A stretch of 64,000 bases of DNA, from assembly GCF_008831285.2 (NCBI RefSeq), contig NC_045144.1:18553716-18617715 (forward strand), written 5' to 3'. Positions 59,939 to 64,000 of this stretch are shown here, one piece after another. Below the pieces are notes generated by a model. The model had not been told where the DNA came from, searched no databases, and was given only the letters and a program-made list of their open reading frames with translations. The stretch is from Nymphaea colorata (taxonomy: Eukaryota > Streptophyta > Magnoliopsida > Nymphaeales > Nymphaeaceae). A program made the translations under genes and the position numbers. Every line of letters begins with the position of its first letter. Positions within the stretch are counted from its first letter, which is position 1.

Positions 59939-61323
59939 CTAACACGAGGCTACGGGTATTTGCCTAGGGCTTTTCATGGTGATGGCTGCAAGCAGGTAGA
60001 AAACTAGGAAGGCACCAAAAGAAAACACTATTGAAATGACACCGATATTACAGAACGACTCCATGTAACGGCAGACGGGGATCCAGCCGGCGTGCGCATT
60101 GCCGTATTTCGCAATGTATCCAACTGCAAGCGCCGCCGAACAGCCGGCTATGAGCAAAGCCACCATTGTCTGCATAGAATTAGAAGTAGAATTAGTTTAC
60201 TTATAGTGGGTGCCTTTGCAGCACACATTCAAGATCCTGCTCGTACAGGGTTACAATCAGAAAGTACTTTCTGGTATCTACTAATTTTCTCGAATAAGTT
60301 CGAAGAGAAACCCAGAGATGAACACTCAGCGGTAAAGCTCCTTTGAGCATACCTCTTATACCGCTTGTGATTATGGTTCTCGTTTGAAAACCTAGACAAA
60401 TTTATCCTGTGATAGTTACCATGTGCACACAATAGCCATGAATAAGGGAATCACAGCTTGGGATTCCGCCTGTGGCCAACAACCACAAGTTCTAGAGGTT
60501 CTCCACTTCCAGATGAGGTACTTAGGAATTTGCAGATTAAGATTTTTTTTCCTTCATGTGATAAAGATTCGAAAAGATGAGAAAGTTTCGAAGTTCCAAG
60601 ACAGAAAAAAAAATTGAAAAACCCAACACCATAGGAAGTTCTATTGACCTTGTTCAGTTCGAAGGTCTGCAAGTCCAACCCCGACACTAGCGTGATGGGT
60701 GGAGCTTGGGTAGTTAGTATCAAAGAAAAACTTTTGGCTGAACCGGCTTTGGCGTCACCAGTGGTGGTTATGTATGTGTGCCGAAGAAGAAAAAGGAGTT
60801 CGAAACGTAGAGAACGGAACCTTACCAGGTCCGAGAAAAAAATCAGAAATTGGCATTTGGGTTTGAGAGATGAAGATTTCAGCTTCAAGAAGACAGCGGA
60901 CGCCGTAGCGTAAGCAAAAGCAATCGAATTCGCGCCGACGAAAAACCTGCCACAAGAGATCATGAAATGTTTAATGTAACAGTTTTCTCCATTAAAACCC
61001 TGCAAAGTTAGCACTATTGGCATCCTAAGCAGTAGATCTGTTTGGATTCAGAGCCGTATGCTTGCACAGAATCAGAGAGGAAAACAAAGATGTTATGAAG
61101 GTGGGAGTCCATACTCATATGCCCCAGAGTAGTTGTATTTGGCCGTGATGGACAGGCCAAAGTAGACAAACGTTGTCTTGTTCACGGCCATGGTAATTGC
61201 AGCAGCTAGTGCCGCAACCCCAGCCAAAAGCCTCAGCAAGACTTGAAGGATAACGAAGTTTCTGGACATTGGGTATTCCTCTGGCTTGATGGTCTTGGCT
61301 ACTTCCACGGACTCGACAGCCAT
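59939..61323 (-). CDS. CASPL1: CASP-like four-transmembrane protein (CASPL1 type), three exons
   Basis: CASP-like proteins are plasma-membrane tetraspan proteins related to the Casparian strip scaffold proteins and to MARVEL proteins; they organise membrane domains. Exons, in transcript order: 61323-61115, 60946-60826 and 60169-59939, giving 186 residues, the normal family size. Both introns (168 and 656 bases) have GT-AG borders, with donors GA|GTATGG and CTG|GTAAGG. Predicted membrane spans are about 24-47, 71-90, 104-130 and 152-175. The family's conserved Arg in span 1 (R31 in LLRLLAG) and Asp in span 3 (D109 in FFSDLTMV) are present, as is the second-loop pattern GNAHAGWIPVCRYMESFC with paired Cys 143 and 150. 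The join at AYE-FFVGANS restores the conserved block before span 2. Spliced by eye; the subgroup is less certain than the family. Confidence 0.92.
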
Positions 61324-61370
61324 GGTTGAATAGCCAACAAGCTCAGGGAGAGGAAGAACGAGAGACAGTC

Positions 61371-61408
<38 letters not shown>

Positions 61409-61452
61409 CCTTCACCCTTAATGAGGATGGTTCGTGGGTAGTCCTTGGTGGA

Positions 61453-61459
61453 ATTTATA
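61453..61459 (-). promoter_or_regulatory. TATA box of the CASPL1 gene
   Basis: The minus strand reads CTATAAATTCC, 130 bases upstream of the ATG at 61323. A CT-rich tract (GA repeats at 61370-61408 on the plus strand) would fall in the leader, which is common in plant genes. Confidence 0.6.
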
Positions 61460-64000
61460 GAGGAGACAATGCCTTTCTCTTTCTTGTGGGGCCATTGATG
61501 ATTTCTTCTCTTGAATATTTTTCCATTTGATTATTTCTTCATTTGCTGATAATGTCAAACAATGTCCTTCCTCTCATAGGGGTTTGCTGCTCTTTGCAAA
61601 TGCCAAGAAATTAGCGTGCTAAGCCTTCTCAAGGACAGGGCTTACGTGATCGACCTTACGTTTTGGGAATGGGGAGGATAAGTAGCGTGTTTAAGTTAGT
61701 AGTCGCTACTTCGTCAGAATTTTGGGAGAATTTTTTATTAAATAGTTTTTGCCCAAATACTCTGTTACAATGTTTTAGAAACGGTGAGCACATCTTGTTG
61801 GTGGACGGCAATGCTAGCGAGATCGATACGGCTCCTTTCATTTATTGGCTGATATGAACGTTTATCAATGCTGTATCAACTATCAACTCATATCGGACGC
61901 GTAACAGCCTTCTTCTTTTTTTTATTTTTTAATGAATTTATTAAAAAATAATTTTTGAAGCAGAAAAGATAAAAATATATGTTACCTTAATAATTGCCAG
62001 AACGGGTCGATACGGCGTGTTGTTTAAGTTTCCAATACACGACGAAGTGTGATCTTTGCTACATTGCGTCTTATTATTGTAACTATGCAAGTATTGTGTC
62101 TCTTATGAGAGAGGGAGAGTATCTGTACTCTAAGTATGCATTCTTTATGCCATAGTCAACTCTAAAAACGGGGGAGAGGGAAAAAATGTGACATCAAGGC
62201 ATATCATTAGAACTCTCTGGCTCACATACGTAATCATATGGCATTATGGCAGTGCTCTAGTCCTTGTAATTGCAGCCACAAGTTTTGTTTTCTGGAACAT
62301 GTGGTGGAGATCTGTAGCCACAAGTTTCTAATATATATATGTGTAACATTAAGGAAAACCATGCTTAGAGATTGTATTATTGGAATCAAATCTTACGATA
62401 GCAAGAACTTATAAAAAGAATATCTTATGTCATTTAGAAATAAAAATATAAATGTTTAAGTTGTGAAAATTGGCAACATTATGGGTGAGCTCGACTGGGT
62501 AAACTTTTTCTCAATCTGCTCTTATTTGTTAAACGCGTCGAGGTTAAGGCAAAGAAATAAATCTGAAAGCGAGCTTGGGTTGCACAAGGTTGACTCGCAT
62601 GAGTTCAAGGTAGTTTATATAGAGAATAGTTTTACATGTTTTTCTCATAAGATGGCTTCTAGAGTGAATTTGTTTTCAATTTGAAGAGTGCCAATCTTCA
62701 AAATCCCTTCTTTTCTTTCACGGATATGCATGTTAGCAGAAATACAGCTTTTCTACCTAATCAGTTAACTTCTGTTTGCCAAGTGATCAAGCCAAGCCTG
62801 AGCTATGATGCACTCAGTACAACCCAATATGTCAAAATTACCGGATCTAAAACTTTTTTTTGCTATATTATATTAATTCACAACGTTGAATATAAAAAAC
62901 TAAACCTTTTGTAAGTGGCTATATATAGCTGTATTTAGGGCACCCATTCATTACTTCCTATTATATCTGTACTGAGTGCATGTGTTAAACTTTTTTAGTA
63001 TTTTTGTTATTTCATAAGAGCACTTAATCTGTTATTTTTTAAAGACACTTTAGTTACATAAAGTTTTCTTATTTAATGGCTTATATAATATATGTCTGTA
63101 TGTGTGTCTATGTATTTTTATTATTGCCAACTAGCTATTAGTGCCAATTATGTTAAATTGGTCTCGGTCATTGAATGGGATTATGGGAGGAGATATTTGA
63201 CTGAAATTCTCCACCATGTAAAGTATATTCGACAAAAGGATGCAAATACATTTAAAAAAAAACGCCTTGTGCTGCGGAATCTCCATTATACATCTCTTGA
63301 ATTCAACGAAAATAGAATTTGTTGTAGTTTTTACATTTTATAATGTGTCCTCACTCCTCAGAACTACTGTTTGAAACAACTCATTTTTCTCTTTTTTTAG
63401 GTTAGGCACCGCATTCGTACACACACTGGAACCTGACTTAGAAAAAATATGACAACTCTGACCATTATGTCTGTTTATTTGTTAAATGTTAAAGTATTTA
63501 TTAGAATTTTTGAATTATATGGATTTAGTTATATATATATATAACCACTTTCAGTTAAAGCTTAGCTATCTTTCTCATTTGATGAGACAAATTTGTAAAT
63601 GTAGCCATATAGCCTAATTTTCACGTTGCCTCATGGGGTCGCTGCTTCTATCTCTTGTCCTTATATGCATGAAGTTTGTAAAAATGGATCAATTCGAAGG
63701 TGGCTTTCTAACCAACTAAATTCTGTATCTCCAACTTTGGTAGAAGTGCAACTTCTAAACGGTTTCTGGTCACAAGCTACAGAAGTATCCAACTCCTGTC
63801 TCTGGTGGCTAGTTTTTTGCCTGTTCCTATGGAACCTGTGCGGTTCTGGATCTGGATCCAATTCTAAATTGGTGGCACATGGTTTACACTTATTATAGGT
63901 GAAGCCATATTATGGTTCGTGAATGACCAAATTGTGTTACATGAATCATGCTTTTATTTTTGCACCTATTGTAAGAAATACGATGACTCAGCCACTCAGG
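61460..64000. other. Right-hand intergenic stretch
   Basis: AT-rich with short frames only. No gene, RNA or clear repeat recognised up to the window edge. Confidence 0.45.

Overview
This is nuclear DNA from a flowering plant. The evidence is plant spliceosomal snRNA genes with an upstream sequence element plus TATA promoter, a MIR169 precursor, a CONSTANS-like gene, a CASP-like membrane protein gene, GT-AG introns with a plant-type branch point, and large AT-rich intergenic tracts full of decayed repeats. The window alone does not fix the species. The strongly GC-rich, intronless ARM gene would suit a monocot or an early-diverging angiosperm, but that is a guess. All reading frames and folds were read by eye; no search or folding program was run.

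Layout: (1) 1-446, minus strand: first coding exon of a translocon-associated protein beta (TRAP-beta) gene that runs off the left edge. (2) 2093-4740, plus strand: a U5 snRNA gene and a U2 snRNA gene about 2.4 kb apart, driven by promoters that share the same 20-base USE block and the 34-35 base USE-TATA spacing of plant Pol II snRNA genes. A 142-bp tandem duplication lies between them. (3) 6489-6604: MIR169 hairpin. (4) 6.6-18 kb: gene-poor, with a SINE flanked by a target-site duplication, two three-unit tandem arrays and several families of degenerate repeats. (5) 18670-20352, plus: intronless 560-residue ARM-repeat protein. (6) 20.4-42.7 kb: repeat-dominated, including a hAT-like element, a 1.5-kb foldback element at about 31.6-33.2 kb enclosing a second near-perfect 53-bp hairpin, and dispersed repeat families. 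(7) 43284-46797, plus: five-exon CONSTANS-like (COL14/15 type) gene whose last intron has GC-AG borders inside the CCT domain. (8) 48.2 kb, minus: worn LINE fragment. (9) about 50.0 kb, plus: E2F-type site and a likely first coding exon of an unrecognised gene. (10) 59939-61323, minus: three-exon CASP-like (CASPL1 type) gene. The rest to 64000 holds nothing I can call.

The genes are unrelated housekeeping or regulatory loci, not a pathway. miR169 targets NF-YA mRNAs and CCT proteins work with NF-YB/NF-YC, a loose thematic link only. The most unusual items are the nested foldback/hairpin element, the GC-AG intron splitting the CCT domain, the linked U5-U2 pair with a non-consensus but shared USE, and the MIR169 precursor whose two arms imply different mature sequences.
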